This document shows, piece after piece, positions 15,352 through 27,439 of a DNA stretch of 64,000 nt; within the stretch, counting starts at the first letter, position 1; each line of letters begins with the position of its first letter. The stretch is from Moringa oleifera. Lineage: Eukaryota > Streptophyta > Magnoliopsida > Brassicales > Moringaceae. The DNA lies in contig JAJFZO010000537.1 in NCBI GenBank assembly GCA_021397835.1, positions 2,108,001 to 2,172,000 of the forward strand. Reading direction: 5' to 3'. Both the position numbers and the translations under genes were made by a program. A model generated the notes under the pieces. The model ran no database searches. It was not told the origin of the DNA and saw only the letters and a program-made list of their open reading frames with translations.

Positions 15352-16190
15352 CCATCTTCAATCTTATGCACCAAATTAAATATAAATTCGGTATTAAGAA
15401 AGAATCTTTTTAGAATATTCTAACACAAATTTTTTTATTTTTAATTCATTTATACCAAATTGATGTTATAATATTATTTTAATAATATAAATAATAATTA
15501 TTAATAATAATATTTATAATATTAATTTATTTAAAATAATAAAATAATTATTATAACTTAAATTTTTAATATATTTATTTTAAATAAATTAATATTATAT
15601 AATAAATTATATATTTTTAAATAATTTTTAAAATTAATAATTTATCAAATTATTAGAGTATTTTAGTTTTAATTAATGTTATAATTTGAGTTTATGTTGT
15701 AATCGTTAGTGTGTTGTTATGTTTATTGTACTATACTTTCAATTGAAGTGAATTTTATTTTTATCATACTCATCTAAAGTTTAAATTATATCATAAATTA
15801 TAAATTACTATAATTTTATATATTATTAAATAATAATTTTGATATTATGTATGATATTATTATTAATTAATTAAATAATAATAATTATTAATTTAAATAA
15901 AATAAATTTATACACTGAATATTAATCTTATTTTAAAGATCTTAATGAGATTTTCTTAATGATATGATTTTTTTAATAATATAAAATATTTATTAAATTA
16001 TTCATTAAAAATATATTTGAGCCAAAAATTTTAAAAAAGTAATTATATAAAAAATTAAAAAATATATTTGCTGCAGATAGCTGCACCAAATTACCGATCT
16101 ATATTTACCATTTCATTGGAGACCATGTTAGCAGGTTTTGAACACCAAATTAGTGTTTTGTTGTTTTCGTTGGAGATAGTCTTACATTTG
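15352..16190. mobile_element. Possible MITE with GGCCATCTTCAAT-type inverted ends
   Basis: The left end reads ggccatcttcaatcttatg and the reverse complement of the right end reads gactatctccaacgaaaac. Both ends carry a caccaaatta block just inside. Such 'catctccaa' ends are common on Mutator-like MITEs in plants. The interior is almost pure A/T. No convincing 9-bp target duplication was found, so the boundaries and the superfamily are tentative. Confidence 0.4.
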
Positions 16191-17487
16191 TTATAGGTAG
16201 TAACGTGCTTTAATTAATGAGCCTCCCCAAATCTCTGACAACATATTTGATTTGCAAAAAAAAAATAAAGAGGGAATACAATAGATATTCTATAAAATAA
16301 AAAATATAAAGAATAGAATAGAATAATTATTATTCTATTTGGTACAATGGAATAGAATAAAGTAGGATTTAATTTTTATGTGTTTGATTCATCAAAGAAT
16401 ATGATAGAAAAACAGTTAGAATAAATATAAGTGTAAATTATTAATATATCCTTTAATTAAATTAATAATTTAATTTATATTAAAATAATATAAGCAATTC
16501 TTGTAAAGGAGTGCTTTCTTCAATTTCTCGTTTTTATCTTGTCACATTTCTTTTTGTTTCCAAAATACATTTTCACCGTTATGTTCTACTGATCTTTGAG
16601 AATGCCATAAAAAAAAATAATTTGCTTCAATTGTTAGCTTTGGAGCAACATAAAGCAAGTAGTTAACAAAATCTCATTCAGTTGGCAAAAGCAACATAAG
16701 GAAATTAATTAAAAAAAATCTTATTTAGTTAATAAAATCTATTTCACATTCTGTGCTTATATATCTTAACAAGAATCCTTTTACATTCTATTTCACTGTC
16801 TAACATTTGAAAGATAGGGATTTCAACTAAATAAAGAAGATGACTCTACTAGCTTTCTAGTTAGTCCATGGATTTAGCATTTTTAGTCTGCATATTCAAG
16901 CTCCTAAGAGAAGAAGCAGAAAGAGAGTTGTAAATGTAGCGAAACCTAAAAATGAGATAGGATGTTGTAATGAAGACGTGATGCATAACAAAATAGGACA
17001 AAGCATAAAGATTACTATTAAAACATAAAGACAAAACAAAACAAGGTTGATAATGAAGGCTAAACTAAGTGACATTGACCTAAGCATGGTGGACCCAAAC
17101 TCCCAAAAAAACATCAGACAAGAGATGGTGATCTGGAAAGAAAGAATTTAAGTACTTTAAAGATATGAATTGAAGCCTTCTTGTAATTATCAACTAGAAT
17201 GCAAGGAACTTAATAACATAAGAACATTGTTGCCTGTTTTTACCATCTATTGGAACAATACTAATTTTGAAGAAATGAGACCTCATGCAATATGTCACCT
17301 ATAAGCATTACTAACTAGTGTTCAAAAAGTACTAGAGATTTATAAATTTTGGTGTGCAATTGAAGTTGTTGATTGAATGTTAACATGACAGTGAATCAAA
17401 AAGGATGCTGACCTGGTAAATCTCAGGACGTCCAAAGATTTTGATCCTCTTCTGAAAAGGTTTAATGAATCATGTATGAACTGGAAT
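16191..17487. other. Intergenic DNA, no gene seen
   Basis: A short inverted stretch (gaatagaata ... tattctatt near 16310-16345) could belong to a small hairpin MITE, but its limits are unclear. The minus-strand open frames at 16896-17114 and 17340-17525 show no family resemblance. A block near 17298-17330 recurs at about 22705-22740, showing that this spacer is built from dispersed repeats. Confidence 0.4.
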
Positions 17488-18735
17488 GCCATTAATGCCT
17501 TTAAACCATTATTTGGTTTATTCAAGAAGAATTAATTTTTAAATTTGCTTTGGAAAATGATTTCACAAAAGCTTCAGAGAAGTTAGGAACCAATTAAACC
17601 ATTTTTGTGCAAATAATTAATTTCATGTGTATGATTGTTGTTCAGAACTTTAGTTGAGGGTAAGATTTAAAGAATTCTATAAGAGGCTTCAAAGTTTCAA
17701 TTTTTTATCTAATCAAAATGTTGTATGTGTAATTTCTTCTTAGATTTATAAGGTCTATAGATGCTTTTACTTGAGCTACTTTATTTTTCTTTTTGTTTTT
17801 AGCTTTAACTGCATAATCCTCTTAATCTGGATGCTTGTTGCAATTCTGATAAAGAATATAGGACATGTTCCATATTATGCACTTCCAGTGGGAGTTTAAG
17901 CCATCATTTATCAACTAAAATGCCATTAAACCATTATTTAGCTTGTTTATTTCGTAAAATGATTTCACATGAGCTTCAGAGGAGCTAGGAACCAATTGAA
18001 CCATTTATGTGCAAAATAATTAATTTCATCTGTATGATTGTTGTTCATAGCTTTAGTTGAGAGTGAGATTCAAAGAATTCAATAGGTGGCCTCAAAGTTT
18101 CAATGTTTTATCTAATCAAAATGTTGTATGTGTAAGTTTTTCATGAATTCATAAGGTCTATAGATGTTTTTACTTGAGCAATTTTGTTTTTCTTTTTTAT
18201 TTTTAGCTTCAGCTGCATAATCTTCTTAATCTCGATGCTTATTACAATAATGGGAGAGAATATAGGACATGTTCCATGCTGAGCATTTCCAGTGGGAGTC
18301 TAAGCCATCATTTATTAACTAGAATGCCATTAATGCCTTTAAACCATATTCGGTTTGTTTAACAAGAACTAGTTTTTAAATTTACTTTGGAAAATGATTT
18401 CACATGAGCTTCAGAGAAGCTAAGAACCAGCTAAACCGTTTATGTGTAAAAAATTAATTTCATCTATACGATTATTGTTCATAGCTATAGTTGAGGGTGA
18501 GATTCAAAGAATTCAATAGGTGGCTTTTTCAATTTTTGATCTAATCAAAATGTTATGTGTAATTTCTTCTTAGATTCATAAGGTCTATAGATGTTTTTTC
18601 TTGAGCTACTTTATTTTTTTTTCTATTTTCAACTTTAGCTGCATAACCTCTTAATCCGAATGCTTTTTGTAATTTTGGTAAAGATAACAGGCATGTTCCA
18701 TATTGTGCACTTTCAGTGGGAGTCTAAGCAATCAA
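17488..18735. repeat. Three tandem copies of a ~410-bp unit
   Basis: Three consecutive copies start with gccattaa at 17488, 17922 and 18326 and end near 18735, giving units of about 434, 404 and 410 bases. Each holds, in the same order, atgatttcaca, gagaagctaggaacca, taatttcat, tctaatcaaaatgtt, aaggtctatagatg and cagtgggag. Copies differ by scattered substitutions and small indels, so the array is old. No frame stays open through a unit. Its origin (satellite seed or element fragment) cannot be told from the sequence. Confidence 0.85.
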
Positions 18736-19111
18736 TATTTTCAAGTAACTAACCATGTCATTAAAATTAAGTTGTGGCATTGTATTGATATCCTGTTTGA
18801 AGTTTTGGAGTATCTAGTATTATTATAGACCTTACCCTTGATAAATCAAAGTAAATTACAAATTTTACAAAAAAAAAAAAAAACTGGCTGGCATATATGT
18901 ATAAATATTTTAACAAGGTAGCTTTAAAGATCTTGCAAACTTACAACCATTCGCTTTGAGCTTAACTTAGAAAACCAGTGATGCCACAATCCCTCAAAAG
19001 CTCTAAAGAACTCTACAGACTTCATACTATTTTATTTTCGCTCAAAATGAGACATATGTACTAATCTATAAATAACTGATCTTCATGTTATGCAAAAATT
19101 TCCTCTAAGTC
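18736..19111. other. Spacer left of the gypsy insertion
   Basis: This is unique-looking AT-rich DNA with no gene seen. It ends in the sequence agtct, which with agtcc at 22280 appears to be the target duplication of the element inserted between them. Confidence 0.45.
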
Positions 19112-19474
19112 TTGGTGTAGCAGAAGGTTTGCTTCGTAAGAGAAGTGGAATAAAACTAAATAACAAACCCAAAGGTTAAACTTTTAAAGAAAAATTTGAT
19201 AAATTGTATGAAATTCCCTCTAACTATTACAATAGATCTTTAAATAATGCAAAGAAGTAAACTGAGAATAGGAAATATAGAAAGAATAGAAAAACTAGAA
19301 ATGAAAAACTTGAAAGAATAGGAAACTAACTAAATGAGAAACTTGACAGAATAAAAAACTGACTAAATGAAAAACTTGAGAGAATATGAAGCTATCTAAA
19401 TGAAAAAACTAAGATTTCTAATCAAAATAGGACATTAACTGAAATAGGACACTATATTAATGTGTACTACATCA
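19112..19474 (-). repeat. 3' LTR of the gypsy element
   Basis: This matches 21918-22279 over its whole length with scattered differences, including the repeated agaataggaaact / gagaataagaaact blocks inside. A third related copy lies at 28482-28815. The many substitutions between the two LTRs indicate that the insertion is not recent. Confidence 0.85.
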
Positions 19475-19559
19475 ATCTCTTCCACTTTGAAGAAAACTCA
19501 CCCTCGAGTTTTATGACTGCAAAGAAAACTCATCTAGGGGAAAAAACTAAAAGACATCA

Positions 19560-21290
19560 GCAACATTTGGCGAGCGCCACAAACTTTTAACCTTTGTCAA
19601 GCAACTCATTAACTTGACGTTGTAACTCTTCATACTCAGTTGGGCTTATACAACAATGTTGAATATCTCGCATAGAGGTAGCTCATTAGGTAACTTATTA
19701 TGAGACAAATTAACAAAATCAGCAAGTACCTCTTGGATCTTGGGTGAAACCTCAACAATTTTTTTAGCTTGGCCTTTCACCACCAATGTTACAATAAAGT
19801 TTGGCTCTTTAATGTGTTCAAAGAATTCTAAGGTTGCTATGTTGATGAATAATGGTTTATCTTCCTTAATAATAGAATTGCTTTTCAAAGATCGAGATTG
19901 TGGTAATAACACGATCTTCTTGTTAAGCCACCGAAAGATAAAAGTATTATCTCATCCTTTATAAGTAGCATCAACATCATAATGCCATGGTCTTCCTAAT
20001 AGGATATAACAAGTGTCCATCTCTACTATGTCATATACGACCTCATCTTTGTAATATTTTTCGATTGACAAAGAAGTTTCGCAAACTTCTCGCACTTAAA
20101 CTTTCAGACCTTTCTTGATCCATGTGATCTTATATGGAGAAGGATGTTTCTCGGTCTTCAAATTTAATGCTTTCATGAGAGCTTTAGAGATAATAATAAT
20201 ATTCTCGCTACTGTCACTATTAATAATGACGTCGCATACCTTATTACGAACAGTGTATCGGGTTCAAAAAATCTTGTGTTGTTGAGTGTTATCAAGTTTC
20301 TTTGGGGCAAGCAATAGTCATTGGACAATACACGCCACTTCTCCCACATCTTCTTCTGCAAATTCAGTACCATCATAAATTTCTTCTTCAAAAACTTTCT
20401 ATTCATCACTATCATCTTCTTTTGCAAAGTTAACAAATCTTTTATTGGGACATTGATTTGAAAGGTGGCCTAATTAGTTGCATCAAAAATACTTTCTAAG
20501 ATTAGGGCACGCATAAGGATCATTATTGACTTGATGTTGCTGCTGGTCTTTGGATGTTGGATTGAACAGAGGTTGAGGTGTTATTTTGATTCTGTGCCGA
20601 ATGTTGAGTCGAAAATGTATTTTTATTTTGATTATTGTTGCTGTCTGGAGTTGTTGACTCTTTTAAAGAGGAAAAAATTTCTTGATTTTACTGTCGAAAG
20701 TTATTCTGAGGATTCAAAATGGATCTGTTGATCTGAGTTTCTACTTTCATCGCTAAATTAACTGCATCTATCATGTTTCAAATCCCTTGAAGAGTAAGTT
20801 AATCTTGAATAACCATTTTTGGACCTCTAATATAACGAGCAATCAATTGATCCTCTGTCTTAGGCAGATTAACTCGTGCATTTAATCGGTAGAATTCTTC
20901 TATGTACTAATTAACAGTACGGTTGACTTGTCGATAATTTTGATATTGTTGATATAAAAACTACTCATAATATGGAGGGAGAAATCATCTTTGTAGTAAT
21001 TGCTTCATCTTGGGCCAAGTGCAAACATGCTACTTTCTTTGGTGTTGACGATTATATTGAAGTTGTTCCCACCAAGCAGAAGCACTGCTTTTCAATTTAT
21101 ATGCCACAAGCTTAACTTGATTTTTTTAAAAGTATTCAAATAATCAAAAAAAATTTCAACAGTTCTTATCCAATTGAGAAAATCTTCAATATTTAAACGA
21201 CCGTAAAAACTTGGTAAATCTATCTTCATCTTAAATTCTTGAGTGTATGGGCCTCGATCTTTGTCCTTAAATAAAAAATATTGTTCTTCT
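19560..21290 (-). pseudogene. Broken gypsy gag-protease-pol start
   Basis: Read leftwards, gag is visible around 21000-20700 (EEFYRLNARVNLPKTEDQ and ARYIRGPK), with stops and frameshifts. A CCHC knuckle follows near 20500-20430 (LGHLSNQCPNKR), and then the aspartic protease near 20260-19960. In the protease the active-site triplet, normally D-S/T-G, reads N-S-D. The later motif DTCYILLGRPWHYDVDATYK is intact. The stretch 19912-19646 (DKPLFINI, PKIQEVLADF) is the pol linker just before reverse transcriptase; the sequence then jumps to a short tail and the LTR. Known families carry RT, RNase H and integrase at this point, so an internal deletion is inferred. Confidence 0.82.
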
Positions 21291-21903
21291 TATAATGAAT
21301 AATCCAACCTCTATGGTCACCTTTGTTGAACATTCTTTCAATCTTGATGTCAAAAATCACCATCTCAAAAAGGTTGAAAGGGCATCCCTAACCTCAAACT
21401 CATAATCATGCCGCCATATAGGAGCTCTTCAGTTTTACTGTTGATAGACCCATAATGGAATATGCTTATGAAATTCACGATTCATGGCTCGTCCTACTTG
21501 AATTGGGGCTTCATTATCGATTCTTGAGCCAATTTAAGGTTGGTATTAATCGTCATGGCTTGTCATAAGCTGCTATTGACATCTTAAGCTTAAGTCAACA
21601 GGTGATTGGTGTTGTGGTTGCAAATGCACATGATTTACTACCTTAGAATTTCTTGGAATAAAATCTGCACGATTGAAGTCTTGTTGGCCATCATTCTTTT
21701 ATGTTGTCATGCTGATTTGGTCTTTACTCCATGGAATCACATTTTCCTTCTATAGTCATTGCAGTTATCATCTGCACAAGATTATGAAGGGTTCCATCAA
21801 TCCCATCAAGTCGTTACTCGAACTTGTCAAACTGTCATTCATTGTCAGTGGCTTGTATCCCACTGGAACCGTCATCAACCATCAGAATAAGGGTAAAATC
21901 CTT

Positions 21904-21915
21904 GCTCTGATACCA
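21904..21915 (-). other. Primer binding site, initiator-methionine tRNA type
   Basis: On the minus strand the sequence TGGTATCAGAGC starts two bases inside the 5' LTR. It is the classic plant retrotransposon primer binding site complementary to the 3' end of initiator tRNA-Met. Confidence 0.85.
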
Positions 21916-21917
21916 AT

Positions 21918-22279
21918 TTGGTACAGTAGAAGATTTGCTTCAAAAGAGAAGTGAAATAAAACTAAATAACAAACCCAAAGGTTAAATATTTAGAAAAAAA
22001 TTTGATAAATTATATTGAATTTCCTCTAACTATTACAATAGGTCTTTAAATAATGCAAAAAAGTAAACTGAGAATAAGAAATATAGAAAGAATAGGAAAA
22101 CTAGAAATAGGAAACTTGAAAGAATAAAAAACTAACTAAATGAGAAACTTGAGAGAATAAGAAACTGACTAAATGGAAAACTTGAGAGAATAAAAAACTG
22201 TCTAAATGGGAAACTAAAATATCTAATCAAAATAGGACATTAACCGAAATAGGACATTATGTTAATGTATACTACATCA
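21918..22279 (-). repeat. 5' LTR of the gypsy element
   Basis: Pair of the LTR at 19112-19474, in the same orientation. It borders the primer binding site on its inner side and agtcc on its outer side. Confidence 0.85.
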
Positions 22280-23560
22280 AGTCCAAAATGAGAATTGATG
22301 TTGGATCTTCATTCCTTAAAAAGACATTGAAAATCCCAACCATAATAATTAGCTGAAAACTTTTTTTCTTACCTACTTATCATAGAATTTATAGCATTTT
22401 TCCAACAGATGAAGTTACAATCTGCCCTGCCCCTAAGAAATGCCTTTATCAAATGGGGTTAGACTTAATGTACATTGGATTATGAAGACAGATTTGTAAA
22501 ATATACTGATAGCTTATTTCTTCAAATTATTGTTAGGTAAGACCTTCTTTCCATATGAGTTGGTCCTGAGTATGAGGACATGAGGTGTTATGGCATCCAC
22601 CAATGCTGCATGTGGAGATCCCTAATCAATAAGTTAACATAAAAATTTTAGAATAATATTAATTTGAAGAAATTTTTATTAAAATTTCACTTTTTTCTAT
22701 ATAGTATGTCACATGTAAGCATTACTAACTAATGTTCAAAATAAACCGTTCATTGAAATAGCTAAACCAGGACAAGTTGCCTTCCTTTGCTTCCAAAAAA
22801 ATACATGACCAATGAAAGATTTGCTCTCAAAGTATGCAATTGACATTCTAGAAGCTAATTCATTACCTGTAACTCTCAATCCACATTAAAGTGAAACATT
22901 TGCATTAGCAATAACCAATAATTAAAAGGGATAAGTCCATGTGTTAGAAAGCTGCGAGGAAGCTGAAATCTTCATTCACTTCATAAAAAAAAAAAAAAAA
23001 ACCTTTTCTACACATAAGAAAAGCATGCAACCCTGTGATGCTCTCACTATCCTTTCATCAACTTTAATGATCCAAGAATTATTACATTTGTACCACTGAT
23101 TTTTCAGGCAAAGAAAAGTCATATAATGGCCAAATTTTAGCATTCCTAAATAAGTAATTGCAACAAAAATCTCAAATTCAGCAGAAGTACTGAGGTCTTC
23201 ATCCTTAAAATCAAAATTTTGTTTCCAAACCTACTTCTTATAATTGATAAGGACAACTAGGGTCATGTTTAAAGAGAAAAGAAACTGCAAGTATCGATCA
23301 ATTTTTCTTGATATACTTTACGTAATGCTATGAAGAAAGGATCGAATACATCATTCCATCAATTTATATAAAACATTAACCATCTAAGACATATATGATA
23401 GAAAAGAAAAGACACATTAACTTGTAAATAATGTTCTCTTTAATAATCGAAGAGAAGCATGCCAATTGTCCAAAAGAGATCTTTTTTAACAACAAAAGTC
23501 AAGTCATAATGAACTTAAGTTCTTAAACAAAAAAAAAAAAAAAAACTTTTTATCCATCTC
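22280..23560. other. Spacer of dispersed repeats, no gene seen
   Basis: No coding exon recognised. Short segments resemble each other or sequence elsewhere: 22300-22390 resembles 23190-23250, and 22705-22740 resembles 17298-17330. Together with the 410-bp array this suggests a block of old repeats into which the gypsy element later inserted. Confidence 0.4.
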
Positions 23561-23599
23561 AACTAGCCAACAAAATCATATGACGATAATAATATTCAA

Positions 23600-24345
23600 T
23601 GGGTAAAAAAAACCTTCTCACCCACTCAAGCCTTTGACTAGGTAAAAGACTAAAAAACACAAGCATTTGGCTTGGATGATCAGAGATTTTGCTTAAAGCA
23701 ATATCCCTTTCATCTTTTATCAATTCATTAATCTCATCTAATGCTCTATCTAATTATTGAACTTTTTGTTGGAGTATCATTTTACTCCTAATACTGTTGC
23801 TTAACTTTTCTTTCATCTCACTTATCTTATTAGCTAATAACATTGCAACATCAATAATTAAATTATCAATCTCGTTTACCTTTCGCTTTTTCTTTGATGA
23901 TGATGTTTGAGGTTGAATACTTGAGATATCTGCGTCATCTAAACCAAGATCAACTGGAGCTTCATCTTTAATGCCTTGATTTAACCCAATATTCTTTCTA
24001 AGGCGATTTTCTTAAGGGTATCTGCAATAGTTTATGCATCTTACCCTATTGCTTGGTCCTTAGCATAAATCATAGAGAGCTCATTATAAAAGCAAAATGG
24101 CCTTGTTCTAAACGGGGCAGCATTCTTGTGACTCTAATGATAAGAAATAAAAAAAAATATTCGATATTAATTGCATGAATAAAAAGAAAATAATTATAAA
24201 AGTGATGAAAAAAATTCATAAAAGTATTTATAGTTAGGTATGAGTCCTGTATGGAATCTTCAACAATGACCATATATACATACATATATATATATATATA
24301 TTTACTATCCCATCCAAAACCACTAGTACAATTCCCTTGCACCAT
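23600..24345 (-). pseudogene. Myb/SANT-like protein gene of a PIF/Harbinger element, decayed
   Basis: PIF/Harbinger elements carry a DDE transposase and a Myb/SANT-like DNA-binding protein that helps it reach the nucleus and bind the ends. Read leftwards, 24345-24310 gives SGFGWDS, typical of this protein family, then an AT-rich stretch that may be an intron. About 24110-24050 gives FRTRPFCFYNELSMIY, a family hallmark. From about 24000 to 23700 comes an acidic Ser-rich region, a KKKRKV cluster like a nuclear localisation signal (near 23890), and a helical tail. A stop interrupts the tail near 23755. The frame is not continuous, so it is a pseudogene unless unusual splicing restores it. Confidence 0.7.
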
Positions 24346-24761
24346 ATTAAATATAGTACTTTAATCTTTTTTTAAAGTCTTAATCCTAGATTTTATGTGA
24401 GGTTTCGTTTTACTATTTGCATTTGGCAATCTTCTTCCCATCATTCTGTTAAGCTTTAATAAATAACCAGCTTTAAAGCTGATATTTGCATTATGTATAA
24501 CGATACATGATACTAGTGTAACATCCTCTTCAAAAGTCCACTTGTGTTTGTTTGTTTTGAACTTTAAGGCTTAACAAATGAGGTTGAAACAACCCTTACC
24601 ATTCTACCATACACCAAACATAGTTTAAAAAGAACGAACATAATTAAAGTAGTTTTACAAAAGAAAATATCAAGTTTTATTTGATGATAAAAGTACACCT
24701 AAAATAACAACTAAAATGTCCTAAAAAAATTTCAATAAGAAACAAACTACAATATAATAAT

Positions 24762-25930
24762 TTTAATCTTCACTTTGCCTCGAAATTAGCCATTGATGAA
24801 ACATTTAGTTAGCTAATTCTAATATCCAATTACTCTAAGCATCATTTGGGTCAATAGCAGTTATTGAATCCTCATGAGCTATTGTGTCGATATGAAGATG
24901 GTCATTCCTGTTAACTTCAATAGGGTTAATACTTATCTCCCTCCTAATAAAATTATCAAGTAAACAATAAGCTATAATAATCTGATTATGTATCTTAATC
25001 GGATAAAAAGATGGACTTTTAAGGATACTCCACCTAATTTTTAATAACCCAAAACATCTTTCAATTACATTCCGAGCAGCTGTATGTTTCATGTTGAAAA
25101 ATTCTCCAAAAGTGGTGGGTTGATGACCTTGACTCCAATCACTTAAATAGTACCTTTGACCCCTAAAATATGCAAGAAATCCCTCACAATTTATATACCC
25201 TGCGTTAATAAGGTAATAACAATCTATATAATAAACACTATATAAGTTATTTATTTAACTCAAAGTGTTATAGAAATATATTTTAAAAATTCTTTGTATT
25301 GTCATTGAAAAGCTTACCATAAGGTACTTTAAGTCCATGCCTCCTAGTAATTGCATCTCGAAGAACCTTGTTATCAACTACAAATGATTTCCAACTAGGA
25401 AGAACATCAATAAATTGTAAATCAAGTGTACATACACCTAACATATTTATTACAATGTCATCTTTACAAGTTCGGTATCTAGGCTTATCTACATTTGGCA
25501 ACTTAACCTTGATATATGTTCATTTAGAATACTTAAACAATTGAAATGGTTTTGTAAGAAATATCATTTGATATACAATATATTGTATATATAGTTACGA
25601 AAGTAATAGGATATAAAATTTACCTTAAACCACTTCCACTGATTATTTGTAGAGTTTGTCAGAATGAGCTCAAGTTTTCTAAATAAGTGATCTTGCAAAT
25701 GCATCATAGCATTTAATACATTATGAAAATATTGACTAATTGTCTCATTTGACCTTTGAAAATTGTGTCTAATAACTCAATTCTTAAGATGATGAGAAAT
25801 AATATACAAAAATATTGGTTTCCTCATCTGTAAGCATATTTCTTGTCGACCTTAACCTTCCAATGTTTTTTTTTAGCATTTTACATAGTTTAAAAAAAGT
25901 AACTCTATTCATTATAACTTTTAAAATACA
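24762..25930 (-). pseudogene. PIF/Harbinger DDE transposase (ALP1-like), decayed
   Basis: This is the catalytic partner of the Myb-like gene downstream. Read leftwards, 25930-25620 holds the N-terminal part (MNRVTFFKLC, RSTRNMLTDEE) with stops. From 25501 to 25310 come DKPRYRTCKDDIV and NMLGVCTLDLQF, then an apparent intron beginning GTAAGC near 25312. From about 25225 to 24838 the frame is open: DWSQGHQPTTFGEFFN, ARNVIERCFGLLKIRW and LLDNFIRREIS. The family usually has His where this copy has Asp in LLDNF. Just after DPNDA a TAG replaces the usual Trp codon, followed by recognisable coding sequence to about 24762. Multiple lesions make it inactive. Confidence 0.82.
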
Positions 25931-27226
25931 TGATTCATCATTATTATACATAAGTCACCTAATATAATCTCATTTTGCATATAAATCTAAGGAATAAGAT
26001 CAATCTTTCAGTTTATAAGTATGTAAAGATGATGATATCCCCAACAAACTCAAAAACCAACTAACAACAACACACATCTCCAACCACACTGTCAAGGCAA
26101 CTATAATCTTTGTTATCCTTTTAGCATTTTTACTCAAATTTAAACGAATCATCACTAAAGTTCAGTTTCATTCAACCAAACATTTATTGTGTACAGAAAA
26201 AAGTTATAACTTGTTAATGTCACATGGCAAAAAGCTTTTATAGCAAAAGATATCACCAACATAGTTTACACACATAAAAAACAAAAATTAATGTGAAATC
26301 AAGATAGAAAACATTGAGAAAGGCATGCATTTCAATATTAAAGACGTTAAGTAATCCTTTCTTAAAATTACACCTTACACATGCAAAACTGGTATCAAAT
26401 TGAAATCTAAAAAAAAAATTAATACAACTTTTTTACCTACACAATCCCAATCAATCAAGTAATATATTGAGAAAAAACTTCAAAGCCATTAAATAAATAA
26501 ATATAATTAACATAAATATTAGAAATCATAAAAGATTGTTTTAACACTTACTACACACAAGTGAGAAGAATTATGGAAGGCACCAAAAAGAACATCAACC
26601 AAATGTTCCATGTCTCTTTCTATTTCTTTTCGCTCTTCAGAATTTCATGAATAATATCTTTTTTCCATATGGTATCCTTACGTACTAATAAAGTTTAAAA
26701 GTACTTTTAAGAAATGATTTGGTACTACAGAGAATAAAGGCTTTACAACGGGAAGATAATAGAAAATTGAGGTGAAAGTTTAATTGTAACCTCACCATGA
26801 GTGGGTAGAAGATGATATTAAAAAAGTAGAGAGATGCTTTAGGCATGAATTTAGCCATTTCACCTATGCTTTCAGTATATGAACACATGTATAATACTTA
26901 AAACTAAAAGAAAGAGAAAAATATTCTGCAATGATACATAAATAAAACACATATTTTGAATATGAATCTCAAAGTTAACTTTTAATTTTAATGCCTTTGA
27001 AATTTTAATATAATATCATAAATATAAAATAATATAAAAATACTTCAAACGAAAAAAATACTTAAAAGTTTGAATCTTATTGACTTAAAATAATGAAAGT
27101 TTGATGAAAATTAGGACACACTCGTAGTGGAGAGAAAGATGAAAAGAAAAAGAAGAATTGAAAAAGGGAAAAAGTAAAACTATAATTAGAGATATATATA
27201 CGATATTAATTTGATAATTTTTTTAA
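25931..27226. other. AT-rich spacer right of the Harbinger genes
   Basis: No gene recognised. It probably includes the right arm of the Harbinger element, but I could not find its terminal inverted repeats or a TWA target duplication. The minus-strand open frame at 26685-26888 has no family resemblance. Confidence 0.45.
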
Positions 27227-27437
27227 GGGTACGTTAGAAATATAAAAATTATAACTATTTTTTATTTTTATAGAATAATTATTTTGAAAATTTAGTTCAA
27301 AATTGTTATTTCAAATTTTCAAAGAATAAGAGTACATTAAAGAAATGAAATTTTTTAATAAAAATAAATAAAAATAAAAAATAATTTTTATTAAAAATAA
27401 AATAAAAAAATTTATATTTCTATGAAACAAACATCCT
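27227..27437. mobile_element. Possible small hairpin MITE
   Basis: The left end gggtacgttagaaatataaa and the reverse complement of the right end, ggatgtttgtttcatagaaatataaa, share most bases around a small gap. The A/T-rich interior could fold back. About 210 bases is a usual size for a Tourist- or hAT-like MITE. No clear target duplication is visible. Confidence 0.3.
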
Positions 27438-27439
27438 TT

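Larger units (their letters stand above)
19112..22279 (-). mobile_element. Ty3/gypsy LTR retrotransposon lacking RT and integrase
   Basis: The element runs leftwards. It has two ~362-bp LTRs (21918-22279 at the 5' end, 19112-19474 at the 3' end) that begin TGATGTAGT and end near CCAA on the minus strand. A primer binding site follows the 5' LTR, and a purine run (aaagtggaagagat, 19475-19488) precedes the 3' LTR. Flanks agtct (left) and agtcc (right) look like a target duplication, exact over four bases. The interior of ~2.4 kb holds gag, a CCHC knuckle, protease and the first part of pol, but no reverse transcriptase, RNase H or integrase. It is thus a deletion derivative that could only have moved with proteins supplied in trans. 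Confidence 0.88.

Noticed and set aside
17488..18735. CRISPR-like array
   Set aside because: Units are ~410 bp, diverged along their length and lie in plant nuclear DNA; there are no short repeats with unique spacers and no cas genes.
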